A stretch of 64,000 nucleotides of DNA from Gnetum montanum (taxonomy: Eukaryota > Streptophyta > Gnetopsida > Gnetales > Gnetaceae), in NCBI GenBank assembly GCA_015680685.1, contig MNCI01005370.1, positions 145,982 through 209,981 of the forward strand. Reading direction: 5' to 3'. This document shows positions 36,593 through 47,409 of this stretch, piece by piece. Numbering within the stretch: the stretch's first letter is position 1; every line of letters starts with the position of its first letter. Below the pieces are notes generated by a model that saw nothing but the letters and a program-made list of their open reading frames with translations, was not told where the DNA came from and made no database searches. The position numbers were made by a program, and so were the translations under genes.

Positions 36593-37136
36593 TCTAGAGG
36601 ATTTGTCCAAGAGACGTCGACAAAGAATATGAAACACCATGAAAACAAAACGCTAACATTACTCTCCAGTGGTTCCTTAGATGTCACTTTTCTATGCTTG
36701 GGAGTATCGGGATAGTCATGTAGGGAAAGGGACAAAGGATGGACTTGAAGGGATAGGTTCAGGAAAGGAAAAGATGTAACATAGTGTGGTCCCTCATCAG
36801 AGTGCTTGTGAGGGAGTCGGCACACATCAACATCCTTCTTTGTTAGCCTTTTAGGCTTCCTTTCAAAGTTCTTAAAGATGGTCATTGTGAAATAGCTACT
36901 GTGCCATTTCTTTTTGGCACACCTCTTTTTTTGTGTTTTTTCCTTTTACCTCTGATATTTAGCCATGTTCACTTGTAGAAAACCTTGTTGTTGTAGGACA
37001 GGTGTTTCCTCCCCGAGTTAAGCTGTATTACATCCATGTGGGGCTTTGACCTACCTACAGATGTTTCCCATGTGGTGAGTTGTGTTACGCACATCATGGA
37101 CTTGGCAGTTGGGCATGTGGGAGGGCTTTATATGCA
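36580..37136 (-). CDS. Possible small accessory ORF with its own TATA box (3' UTR of element 2)
   Basis: The minus strand has TATA-like gcatataaagccctccc at 37125-37138. Downstream is an ATG frame ending in the LTR (129 codons from 36885) with a basic start (FKNFERKPKRLTKKDVDVCR) and no stop through the PPT. A slightly longer version (MAKYQR then stop, then KKR-rich text) may precede it. No domain recognised. The equivalent place in element 4 is not clearly coding, so it may be spurious. Confidence 0.25.
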
Positions 37137-37967
37137 TCAGGAAAACTTGTAAAAGAGATATACAAAGAGAAACAATGAGTATAATAAATGAGGTGAAGAG
37201 GGTTAAGAGGGAGGGCAAGATATGCACTTCTAAGTAGCCAATCTGGTCAGAACAATCACTTCAGAATGATGTAGTGCTCTGCTCTCCTGGTGAAATGCAT
37301 CTTTGAGCGACATCATCTTGGCTTGTATCCTAAAAATGCAACAGAGAGAAAACCAAAAAAAATGTAACCATGAAATGAAGTGAGGGCAAATTCATGCTTG
37401 ATTTAGACACTATTGAAGTAGCGAGCATTGTTGCTAAGGCATGTGACATCCAAAGCAGGAAGGCCAATAGCAGTTTTGGCAATGAAAGACTAAAGGGGTT
37501 AGCACTAAAGAAGCTAGGAGTTGTGGTGATGCGAGTGCTCAGGATTCCTTGCCAAAGGAAAACATCATGTAGTTCAGCTATAAGGTGACAAGCCTAACAA
37601 CTAAACATCTTTTGGGCTCAGATGATGGTGAGGGCTGGAGGATAGCAATTATGTGGTTGGGCCACAATAGTGTTGGGACTCTAGCAATAGGTGCTGACAA
37701 TAGGAGCTACTACTAATATGACTGGCTATGATAGCGGTAGCTCTAGAAGGTCAGCAAGATGTTAGACGACATCTCTAGAAGATCAATAAGATGCTAGGGG
37801 TAGTGGCACTGCATGTGTTCCAGAGGGTGTTTCCTCAGCAACGTGAATTGCATTCTAGAACTGCAACATCCCACCCTGTGTTATCTAGAAAGTTGACACT
37901 ATGCACACTCGCTTGTTTGTAGGGTCGTGGATGTGAGCTAAGAACATTATGCTGCAAACCTAGTTTA
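37137..37967. other. Element 2 3' UTR, non-coding part
   Basis: No supported gene. Contains a degenerate local repeat (ctctagaaggtcagcaagat / ctctagaagatcaataagat, about 37742-37790). Confidence 0.5.
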
Positions 37968-38615
37968 AGGTCTTGGTAGACCATCAGATGTACTTATTTA
38001 AGGTCCCAGCAGGCCGTGATGTGCTAGTTTAAGGTCCTAGCAGACCACTGTGCTAGTTTAAGGTCTTATTAGACTACTGTGCCAGTTTATCATCATAGCA
38101 AAGGGTGGATGGACCAGTTTAAGGTCATAGTAGACCATACTGTGGGTGCCAGTTTTACATCATAGCCCAACAACTTACTGTGCTAGTTTATAGTCATAGC
38201 GGACTATCTGTGCTAGTTTTACATCATAGCGGATGTTCTTTGCCCATTTTATGTCATAACAGATGATTTGTGCTAGTTTATAGTCATAGCAGACTACTTG
38301 TGCCAATTTTGCATCATAGTGGACATTCTTTGCCAATTTTACATCATAGCAAACAATCTATGCTAGTTTATAGTCATAGTAGACTGTTTGTGCTAGTTTA
38401 TAGTCATAGCAGACTATCTGTGCCAGTTTATAGTCATAGTGGACTATTTGTGCTAATTTTGCATCATAGTAGACATTCTTTGCCAGTTTTACATCATAGC
38501 AGACTATCTGTGCCAATTTATAGTCATAGTAGACTGTCTATGCTAGTTTATAGTCGTAGCAGACTATCTATGCCAATTTATAGTCATAGCAGACTATTTG
38601 TGCTAGTTTACCTTG
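37968..38615. repeat. 30-bp tandem array with self-complementary arms
   Basis: About 20 units. From 38200 to 38600 the period is exactly 30 bases (type agtttatagtcatagcagac). Each unit holds two short arms around a five- to six-base loop: GGTC...GACC (38032, 38118), ATAGTC...GACTAT (38191, 38400, 38431), ACATC...GATGT (38221). Arms differ between unit types but stay complementary. It lies between integrase and the PPT. Tandem repeats in the 3' UTR are known for Ogre-type elements. The open plus frame across it (10-residue repeats) is a by-product of the 30-bp period. Confidence 0.85.
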
Positions 38616-38639
38616 TATCAAACATATTATGACTTGAGG

Positions 38640-39780
38640 TATAAGTGGTTCATGGGATTTACAAATTCTTTGCCATCCATATCAGCCAGGTTGAAGGCCC
38701 CATTCTCATAGGCTTTCGTGACTATGAATGGACCTTTCCAATTTGCTAAGAACTTTCTTACATGTTCATAGATAGCTTTGAGAACTAGGTCCCCCTTTTT
38801 GATCAACCATTGATGTAGATTGGAATAATGCTTTTGCCATTGCTTTTCCTAGTACCATTCAATGCAATCAAGTGTTTGGGCATGCTCCTCCTCTATGGAG
38901 TCAAGGTTAATGATCCTTGACTCATTTTTCTAGGCTTCGTTCACAATGCTTGAAAGGATCATTTGAAGTGATAGTACCTGCAATTCAAGAGGTAACATTG
39001 CTCTAGATTCATAAACAAGGTTGTAAGGATTCTTACCTGTGGCCATTTTGCACATCGTACGATAAGCCCACAGCATGTAGAGGATTTGCTCATGCCATCG
39101 CCTCTTACTACTGCTAAGCATCTTTTTAAGCAAGTTGATGATGGCCTTGTTTGTTGCCTTTGCCTGACCATTTGCCTGTGGGTAATATGATGATGAAAAG
39201 AATTACTTGATGCCAAAGTGGTTACAAAATTTTTTGGTTTCCATGCTACTAAATTGTGGCCCATTGTCTGTCATAATAGTCATGGGAAGACCAAACCTTG
39301 TTACTATGTTGTCTAGGATAAAGTGGCAAATCTATTGAAATGTAGTCTTCCTAAGGGGGATAGCCTCTACCCATTTTGTAAAGTACTCGATGGTAGTGAG
39401 AATGAAGCTATGTTCTATAGAAGACTTAGGTTTGATGGGTCCTAGATATCTAGTCCCCAACGTTGATACATGTATAAGATTTTCATGTCGTTGGCATGTA
39501 TTACATGTCCTAACTTTGGTGAGGCAATCTCGTTCAATGCAAGGCTAGTAGTACCCTAGACATCTAATTTTCGCTACCATAGCTCTAGGGGCTATATGTC
39601 CTCCACATAATCCCTCAAGGATTTCGTTAACAATTTTTTTCACTTTCTCCCCACCAATGCAAGTTAGTAATATCCCATCGAAGAAGTGTTTACATAGGTT
39701 GTTATCTCCTATAAGGACATACTGCCATGCATGCTTTCAAATCGCATCCTTTTGAGCAGATGTCAAGCCGTTTGGGGGTT
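38640..39780 (-). pseudogene. Element 2 integrase
   Basis: Minus strand: zinc-binding part GGHIAPRAMVAKIRCLGYY ... VRTCNTCQRHENLIH; catalytic core FILTTIEYFTKWVEAIPLRK (first D lost), MTIMTDNGPQFSSMETKKF (second D kept), YYPQANGQAKATNKAIINL (E changed to K). The tail WKGPFIVTKAYENGAFNLAD and PMNHLYLK forms the GPF module and ends the pol frame near 38640. A few stops and frameshifts. The tandem array follows. Confidence 0.85.
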
Positions 39781-39829
39781 TGTCATGTTGAAGATAGGCT
39801 TTAACGTTAGCCTACCACTCTTGGGTATC

Positions 39830-40185
39830 AATAGTGTTAGACAATTTCTTTCTACTTCGTTATACTTTGCCTCATAAGCTATTAGTGCATGGCTCAAGTA
39901 ATAAACCAAGATTTCAGAGCCATCATCTTTCTTCTGACATAATAATGCTACAATAGCTGTGTTCAAGGTGGTAAGGTAGATGTAGAAATTCTTATCCCTT
40001 TGTGGTGGGTAAATAGTTGGGAGGTGCAAAAGCTCTTTCTTTAAGTCATCAAAGGCTTGTTGACATTGTTTTGTCCACTTGAAGTTAACCCCCTTCTTTA
40101 GCAAGTGTTGCATGGGGCGTAACTTGTCGGTCAACCTCACTATAAACCTTCTGATAAACTGTATTCTACCTTGCAACTCATGCAA
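39830..40185 (-). pseudogene. Element 2 RNase H, truncated by an internal deletion
   Basis: RT connection and RNase H start: GRIQFIRRFIVRLTDKLRPM, QQAFDDLKKELLHLPTI, NFYIYLTTLNTAIVALLCQ, ILVYYLSHALIAYEAKYNEV and ERNCL. The frame then jumps straight to text like QEW.ANVKAYLQHDKPPNGL, which normally precedes integrase. In element 4 these two points are about 800 bases apart and enclose the rest of the first RNase H plus the second RNase H. Both are deleted here, with a frameshift at about 39835. Confidence 0.75.
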
Positions 40186-41316
40186 TTATTTAAGGTTGGT
40201 AGGGGGTGCTAGGTTAACGATGGCCTTAACTTTGTTCGGGTCCAATTGTATTCTAGCTTCTGATACTACAAACCCTAGCATGCCTTTGGTTTTAACTCTG
40301 AAAACACATTTCCTTGGGTTGAGATGCAAGTCATGCCTATGACCATGCTTGAGGACTACATCTAGATTGTTGGGATGATTAATAGCTCCCTTAGACTCAA
40401 TTGCTATGTCATCCACAAAATCGTTTAGTCTCTCCAAGAGGTGATCACTAAAAATGTATGTCATGGCTCGTTGATAGGTTGCTCTGGTGTTTTTTAGTCC
40501 AAAAGGCATTATGGTGTAACAAAACATTTTCCAAGGGATCATGAAAGTAGTTCTTAACTGATGCTCTAGGTTTATGCGAATCTGGTTGTAACCTAAGAAT
40601 CCATCCATAAAGGATAGTAAAGCATGAACAACTATAGTGTCAATAAGTTTATTAATACTCACTAATGGGAAGTCATCTTTGATTATTGCTTTGTTTAGAT
40701 CTCAAAAGTCTATACAAATTCATATACCTCCCATTTTCTTAGAAACCACAACGATGTTTGACACCCACTCTGAGTAATCGACTACACAAATGAAACCAGC
40801 TTGATACAACTTGGTAATTTCATCATGTACAGTTTGTGCGATTTTGAATTTGATTTTTCGAGCCTTTTGCTTAACTTCCTTGATACACGAGTCTAAGACA
40901 ATGTTTTGTTGTATGGGCTGTGGGTCTAAGCCCAACATGTCATCATAAGACCACACAAACAACTTAACATTATCTTAGATGACTCTAGATATGTATTTTT
41001 GCATTTGTGGATCTAGGAGGGAGCTAAGTTTTAATGTCTTTACTTCCCCCCTAGATGTAGTTACAGGTGTTTCAATGAGAGGATTCTCAATTACATCCTT
41101 GGCCTCTAAGTCTAAGGCTTGGACCAGATGTTCAAGCCAATCTAAGAATGTTTCCAGGGATGCTACAATGTTATCAATAGATGATTCCCAGTCTATTGAT
41201 TCTAAGTTTAGGTATCTCGTAAGCCTACCATGAGGACTTGTCAAGGTTAAAAGTGAATGTAGATCACCGTGCATAGCCATTTTTGTTAAACCTGTCATAA
41301 TAGAAAGAAAGAGCAA
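40186..41316 (-). pseudogene. Element 2 reverse transcriptase and N-terminal pol region
   Basis: The N-terminal part (41316-40975) has no named domain but is shared with element 4 (TPVTTSRGEVKTLKLSSLL versus PVTTHSGKEKTFKLSSSL). RT follows: HDEITKLYQAGFICVVDYSE, SNIVVVSKKMGG, LLSFMDGFLGYNQIRIN, FCYTIMPFGLKNTRATYQRA, NDFVDDIAIESK (FVDD, 40408-40428) and LNPRKCVFRVKTKGMLGFVV. The catalytic D residues in SFMDG and VDD are present. It starts as a separate minus frame well away from gag-protease. Confidence 0.85.
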
Positions 41317-41412
41317 GTCATGTGATACATGTTTGTAACATGTAATGAATTTTTATAAAGTAACAATACAATGTGGGATAATCGTCAATTACTATGTAAA
41401 GTTTGCAAGTTG

Positions 41413-41639
41413 CCAGTTTAAGGTCTTAGCGAACCATTAATAAGTTTGAAAATGCAAGGGACATTGTATTTACTAGTTTAAGGTCGTAGCAGACCGTAAC
41501 GATGCAAAACTTGGTCTAAGATATGAAATAAATGCTAAAATTGCTAGTTTAAGATCATGGCAGACCATCATTAAGCTACATTGTAGGTTAGCATCCCATG
41601 TAAATTAGAATTGCCAGTTTAAGGTCTTAGCGGACTGTT
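41413..41639. repeat. Four spaced hairpin motifs upstream of RT
   Basis: agtttaaggtcttagcgaac (41415), agtttaaggtcgtagcagac (41475), agtttaagatcatggcagac (41546), agtttaaggtcttagcggac (41614), about 60-70 bases apart. The second has fully paired GGTC...GACC. They sit between the RT start and the promoter of the opposite-strand unit. Confidence 0.75.
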
Positions 41640-41783
41640 CATGGTGAAAAATTTGGTGGGCCCACTTGCTATGCTGCTAATGAATGTTACGCTGCAATAG
41701 GATTTCGCTATAGTAGCGCTATGCTACGAGGGCATCCCACATTACTCAAGATACAAAAATGGCATGTTTTTCACCACGTCAAT

Positions 41784-41792
41784 TATAAATAG
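41784..41792 (+). promoter_or_regulatory. TATA box of the opposite-strand unit in element 2
   Basis: attataaatagggttttacc is a textbook plant TATA box about 150 bases upstream of an ATG in good context (gagacaATGGCATCC, 41933). The likely transcript start is near 41815-41820. It faces away from the LTR promoters. Confidence 0.6.
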
Positions 41793-44700
41793 GGTTTTAC
41801 CCCCTAGTAAACTTGTCATTTTGATTGTTAGATCCCAGAGCCCATACTGAGAGCATAGCATGATTACACAGAGAGAGGGAGAGCAAATAGGTGTAGCATA
41901 GCAATTAGTAGAGATAATCCGTGAGCGAGACAATGGCATCCAAAGGTGAATGCAAGCATTGAGGACTTGCCAAGGTAGATAAGGTGAAGCACTCTCTGGG
42001 ACGTCTATTCAAGACTCATTGAGGTGTGACAAGAGACTCCGTCAACTTGGTAAGTTGCTACGCTATCCTTATTACTGATTCCATTATTATGATGATGTTT
42101 ACGTTTATTGCTACCATTTTAGTTGCTATTTTAGCTGTTATGTTGTTGTTGTTACTAGTTGGCCACAGCGGCCATACGGATGTTATGCTATGGCTACATG
42201 CAATATCGCCCTAGCTGTTGATGTTAAGAAATGGTGACTACCTTGTCTTGAGGGTTTGGATGATTTTGAGTGGTGTAGCGCATGCTTGGCACAATGTACC
42301 ACCCTTAGAAAGGTTTAGTTATTCGTGAAAAATTTTTTATGATAGCGTGATGCGTGTTTAACGTAGTGTAGAGTGAGTTATTTTGTGCAATAAGATACAG
42401 TTGGGATAGTGGGGGCACTACAAATTCTTTCTCATCTGCACTGTTTGAGGCTGTAATGTTTTTGTTACTATTACACTATGCCATTATGTCGTAAGGCCTT
42501 TAGGCCATTATATTGGTAGTCTATCACATTGCTATGCTATTGGACCTATGACAATACTACGTTGTTCATTTTTTTTTGTTAAGTTCGCCATGTTGCCATG
42601 CCTGTTACAGTGGTATGTTGGTTATATTGCTATACTGTTACATGTCTACCTACGCTTGTTCATTTGCTTTGTCATGTGTCATGCATTTGTATTGCTATGT
42701 TGCCCGTATTGCAGTCATCACCCTTAAGCGGGAGTGTAACTACTACGCTGCATGTCTATCATGTTGTGCTGTGAACCATGTAATTGTTACCGTAAGGTGC
42801 ACCCAGCGTTGTTATGCTGTGTGGGGCTTGATAGCTAGCTTGAGCTACAAGTGACACTTTGTTACATTTCCCATAATGTTTAACTCTATTTTATGTTAAA
42901 GAGAAATTTGCAACTGAAAGATCATGCTATGCTACATGTAAAGAAAGGCTCACACTACACTACTTGTAAGCAGATGGTTACGCTATGCTACGTGCAAATC
43001 TCACTTGAATACAATGCTAACGTTTGATGCTTTGTCATGCAGGGTCATGTTGAAGCCTGTCTTGATTTTCCTTGAGATTGTAGGAGTCTTGTGCTACCTT
43101 AGCAAACCGGTGGCCAATGTCCCTCCTCCCCATGCATGAGTGGGGCAGCAGGTGATTTGGTTCTGGAAGGGTGCATGAGACTTCTTATAGTTCCTCCTCC
43201 ACTATTTTAGTATGATCATGTGATCACACTTGTCAGCCAAGATAGCAGCCGTAATTATAGAAACACTATTGCCTGGGGCAAACAAGGCATTCTAAAGTTC
43301 TTGGCTGAGGGGGTGATTGAAGACGAAGGCGCAACAGGTTCCAACCAGTGCCCAAAAGGCTTGAGGTGCTTAAGTTGGATCTGGGACATGCTTGATTACA
43401 AATGCTATCACTTATATAACATGTTATACATTACCCGCCACATGGGCACTTGTTTTCAGAACCCACCTGGAACTGTTTACTATGCCAGTGGGTGAGTTCT
43501 ATGAAGGTGCCTTAATGTGTTGTATAATCTATGTTACACTAGATATAGGTATTAACTATATTTTTTATGTATTTATAGGTTTTATATTGATAGGAATAGT
43601 CTTCACGGTGATACAGATGCCTTGGTGTTGGCACAGACAGCCTTGTAGGAGTTCTCCTCTACTGGGAACGTGCACGCCGATGTAATAGCATAACTTGGGC
43701 TTGAGTTTAAAACCTATCCAACCCGGTATTTTCAATTTTATGGGAAGTGTAAGGAAGCCAATTGGTTAGATAGGGAGTGGGCATCCCTCAAACCACTTAC
43801 CATTGAAGAAGTACTAGTGGAACTCACACCATTTTCTATGCCATTTAAACTTGGTACATTAAACCGTGGGTCCATTATTATTTGTTTAAGTAACGATGTT
43901 CTTTGATCATGTTTTTTTTTTGCTAAATTTTTCTTTTTTGTTTTGCAAACTATTACAGTGGTGACAGAATCCCAAGAGGTCACTATGATTACCTCTGGGC
44001 ATAATGAAACCAACCTCTTTTTCAAGTATGGGAAGGTGGAGGAGACATAGAGTTGACTCTGCAATGGGGCCCTAGCCACCCTCGTCCACAACCTTTAAGA
44101 GGCTAGGCTCATGAACTTGTTTTTGGCTATAAACCCAAGCATCCCACTTGCTGAAATGCTTTCCTTAGCTGATTCCTTCTCCAAAAAGGTTGACCACTTC
44201 CATACACATGTTCACAATGTACAGGTGGTATTTGAAATCAATAACTAACTATTTGTGGATCTTTTCGGTGTTCCTTATAATGGTCTCCCTGTAGGAGAAA
44301 AATCTAAGAAAGATGCAAACCATTAGGGGGACATTGAGGAGTGGCTAGCGATGGCTAAGGACCGAAAGGGGATCTAAATCAAGAAGGTTAGTCTAAGGGT
44401 GGCCAAGACAATTTACCCTATCTTCCATGCCTGTGCCTTCCCCAAGCTACTCTCCCAAGAAAAAATCCTTGGAGTCGAGTAGCCTTGGATAATGATGGAT
44501 GCCATGGAAGAAGGGACTCGCTACAACTAGGCCAAGTACCTTTGCGAACAAACTTCATGGGAAGCTTGAGTCCCATTTCAATGTGCACTATGCCTTCTTT
44601 GTAGCCTTCATGCCACACTTTGTGAAATTCTTGGTAGTCCATGAGAATGACGTCTGGGTGCAACGAGATCATAGTTAGATTTCCAAATCGTAGATTTACC

Positions 44701-45111
44701 AAGCTTTCCATACCACACGATCCCAAGATCCCCCGGAAGCTATTAGGGAATGGTTTTTAATAATGAGAAGGGATTAGGTGGCACACCCCTTTTGTGCCCA
44801 GGACAGCATGAGAGAGGCACCCCCATTAACATGGGTAGTGTGACAAGGGAGAACGCCTCATTGGAGAAGCAGTTATGACTAGGTTGCAATGTACGAAATC
44901 TCGTTCTGCCGAAGAGCCTCCCTGTACAAATGGAGAGAGGGGGAAGAAGCTGCAACTCAAAATTTGTAGAGTGTAGCCCCCAATTGGTAAGTCTGTTTAG
45001 CTATTTGGTTAACACTTGCTACATTGTGCTACGGTAGGTAGCATTGCATGGCGTAGCATCTATTCTGAGTTGGTATATCTTGTCTACTGTAATTATGTTT
45101 TATTAGCATAG

Positions 45112-45414
45112 GAAGTTGAAGAGGAAGGGGAGGAAGAGGTTTTGGCCCCTAGAACAAGGGTGACTGACAAAAATGAAGAGGCCATAGCTACAGAAGAAAG
45201 GGCCCTAGCTGATGAACAAGAGGCCTCTACTGGAGAAGAAAGGACCCCGGCTGGTGAGGAAGAGGCCCCTGCTAATGAAGAGGAGGCCCCCATCAATGAG
45301 GAAGAGGCCCTTACCAATCAGGAAGGGGCCACTGTTGATGACCCTTTTTCCAAGTGTGGTTCAGTACCCAAGGAACATATGAGTGTTGAGGATGCTGCTA
45401 CACTGTTCAGTTAG
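45112..45414 (+). CDS. Acidic repeat exon of the opposite-strand gene
   Basis: Open frame after the acceptor at 45111: EVEEEGEEEVLAPRTR, then an eight-residue repeat GEEEAP-AN-EEEAPIN-EEEAL, ending ATLFS at a TAG. Strongly acidic, without a fold signature. It may be a flexible linker or interaction tract. The minus-strand frame across it (Ser/Ala-rich) is its shadow. A 9-N gap follows at 45491-45499. Confidence 0.5.
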   Translation, partial: EVEEEGEEEVLAPRTRVTDKNEEAIATEERALADEQEASTGEERTPAGEEEAPANEEEAPINEEEALTNQEGATVDDPFSKCGSVPKEHMSVEDAATLFS

Positions 45415-45490
45415 CTGGAAAGAGAGGGGCCCCACTTTGACGTTGGTGAGTTTGACTGCTTGTTTGATAGTGTGTCGATGGATGACCCCC

Positions 45491-45499
45491 NNNNNNNNN
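45491..45499. other. Assembly gap (9 N)
   Basis: Nine undetermined bases in the exon region of the opposite-strand unit. Frames across it are unreliable. Confidence 0.98.
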
Positions 45500-46971
45500 C
45501 CCTTGAGGGTTTTCTGGGTAGGATCTTTATACTGTCATTTACGTCAATCATCAACTTTGTTGTAGTCCTCTCCACTATGGTTAATACATTTTATTGTGTA
45601 GCAGACACCACTGTTGATACTCCTGGTCCTTTTTCGATTTGCCTGTCACCATGGATCGAGACCCCCAAAAAATTCACTTTTATGAAGGGGATAGTGGATG
45701 ACATGATTGATCATCTGAGGTAGATCGATCTGGAAATTGGTAAGTTAAAGTTGCTATGCTAGGCTTTCTACATTGTTGGCATTTCACTATGTCACTGTGA
45801 CTAATGCCCTTCTGTGTGTGGTTGGCAACCTCTCACCTCAAGTGGAACCCCAAGCAAGTGGTTGAGGTTGACGTCGTACCTAAATTTTCGTTGGAGATGA
45901 CCGAAGTACCTTGTCACATATACGATGAGGTAAGTAAATGTGCATTGTACTCAGCACGCTCTTTATGGGAATGTAGGTGAGTAAATGAAGACCTCTGGAA
46001 ATGGGTGTAAAAACTTGAGAAGGATAAGGCTCACCTAACTGCTATGGTGGGGGATCTCCAATCCAGGAATGAATTCCTATTGGCCCAGTACACTAACGAT
46101 GGAAGTTGGCTTACAGCCGTCATCAACTACGCAAGATATTGGATGACCGTGCGGTGCAAAAATGAAGCCACACGTGAAATAATCGAACAGAGCATGCAAA
46201 TGGACCTTCTAGCCTAGCAAAAACTAACACTGGAAGGATTATAGCATGAAGGTTTACAGGTGGGGGCAGGCACAAAAGAACCACAAACACATGTATAAAT
46301 TGGAATGTGCCACCTACCATAAATAGTATCAAGATGCTTCAATCAAGTTGCATATCCATGAGCTATTCCTTGACATTATTGGCACTTCTGGGGCTTATGA
46401 CAGGTTCATGCAATAGGTGATAGTTAGTGAATCTCTCAAAAGGGAGGTGACCCTACCTACAGGTAAGACCTTGTGTCTAGGACCACCCAGATGGAAAGCC
46501 GTAGAAAAGGAGAATGTTACAGCAAGCACTAATCTAGGGGATAACAACTAGGTCGACATCACTGAGGAGGAGATCCTAGAATGTCTTGCAGCCAGCATGG
46601 ATTGGATACCCCCTGAAATAGATGTGGGGCCATCTTGGGTTAGTCACTTTTTGGGGTGCCATAGTTTATTTTATAAAAGCCCTTATTGTAGCTTTAATTG
46701 ATTATTTTATTTTCTTTTTTGTGTAGGATCCAAACAAAAATGCAGGACCTAATGAAGTTAGAGATGGTGGTGTGGGCGAAGACCCATAACATAGTGGCAG
46801 GGAATTTTATTCTTGTCTTTGAATTTACAAACATTTTTGCAAACATTATTGATTGATATTTTGAATGAAGAATCCAATGTGAAGGGATTTATTTCATTTT
46901 GGCTAATGCATTGTCTTATTTTTATTTTATTTTTATTTTTTAAAGCTCCTTAGAAGCTTCTCGTTTTATTT

Positions 46972-47206
46972 CTAGGCCATTTCAGGCTGTATCAATAGTT
47001 TAAGGCCATTTCGAGTTGATGCTAATAGTTTAAGGCCATTTCAAGCCATTGCTAGTTTTAGGCCATTTTGGGCCATCGCATAGTGATAAAAAATTTGCTA
47101 GTTTTAGGCCTTAATGGGTCGTAGTGGTAGTTTAAGTCTGTTCTGGGCTGTCATGGGGTGGTAATAAAAAAATATTTTCCATTTTTAGGCCTTAGCAGGC
47201 CGTAGT
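46972..47206. repeat. Cluster of hairpin motifs between protease and the opposite-strand gene
   Basis: About seven copies, including agtttaaggccatttcgagt, agttttaggccattttgggc and ttttaggccttagcaggccg. GGCC...GGCC arms can pair. This cluster marks the 3' end of the plus-strand unit and the 3' end of gag-protease on the minus strand. Confidence 0.75.
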
Positions 47207-47409
47207 GTTATGCAAAAAATGGACGTAATGTTAACAATGTAAACAATGAGGAAGATGCTAGCATAAACAATGAATGCCAACCAAACTATGTGAGCATTGG
47301 ATGTATCATCAATGCAAGCAGTAATCATGGTGGAAGTAGTGAAGTAGAAGCAATGAAGTAGTTATGCTAATGCAAGAAATGATCATTCTCGCAGCTGCTT
47401 CCTAACCCA

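Larger units (their letters stand above)
41815..46800 (+). pseudogene. Opposite-strand, intron-containing gene inside element 2 (between protease and RT)
   Basis: Starts MASKGECKH at 41933. Candidate introns: GTAAGT donor 42050 to acceptor ending 43042; GTGAGT 43492 to 43578; acceptor at 43958; GTAAGT 44987 to 45111; acceptor about 45604; GTAAGT 45740 to 45842; GTAAGT 45930 to 45976; acceptor 46727. Exon text changes frame at these sites but stays protein-like: FYIDRNSLHGDTDALVLAQT, YGKCKEANWLDREWASLKPL, VDLFGVPYNGLPVGEKSKKD, HFNVHYAFFVAFMPHFVKFL, KWNPKQVVEVDVVPKFSLEM, KLEKDKAHLTAMVGDLQSRN. The C-terminus near 46728 reads DPNKNAGPNEVRDGGVGEDP, then stop. In-frame TAG/TGA codons show decay. 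I recognise no domain. Tat/Ogre elements are known to carry antisense ORFs, usually after integrase; here it lies before RT. Confidence 0.55.

Noticed and set aside
37968-38615. Regular 30-bp repeats resembling a CRISPR array
   Set aside because: Units are contiguous with no unique spacers, units vary, and the setting is a plant retrotransposon 3' UTR.
38270-38632. Plus-strand 120-codon frame with ten-residue repeats
   Set aside because: The 30-bp array has a period divisible by three, so an open repetitive frame arises by default; the array is non-coding 3' UTR.
42576-42854. Plus-strand 92-codon Cys-rich frame
   Set aside because: It falls in the proposed first intron of the opposite-strand unit and has no family resemblance.
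45093-45317. Minus-strand Ser/Ala-rich frame
   Set aside because: Exact shadow of the acidic repeat exon on the plus strand.
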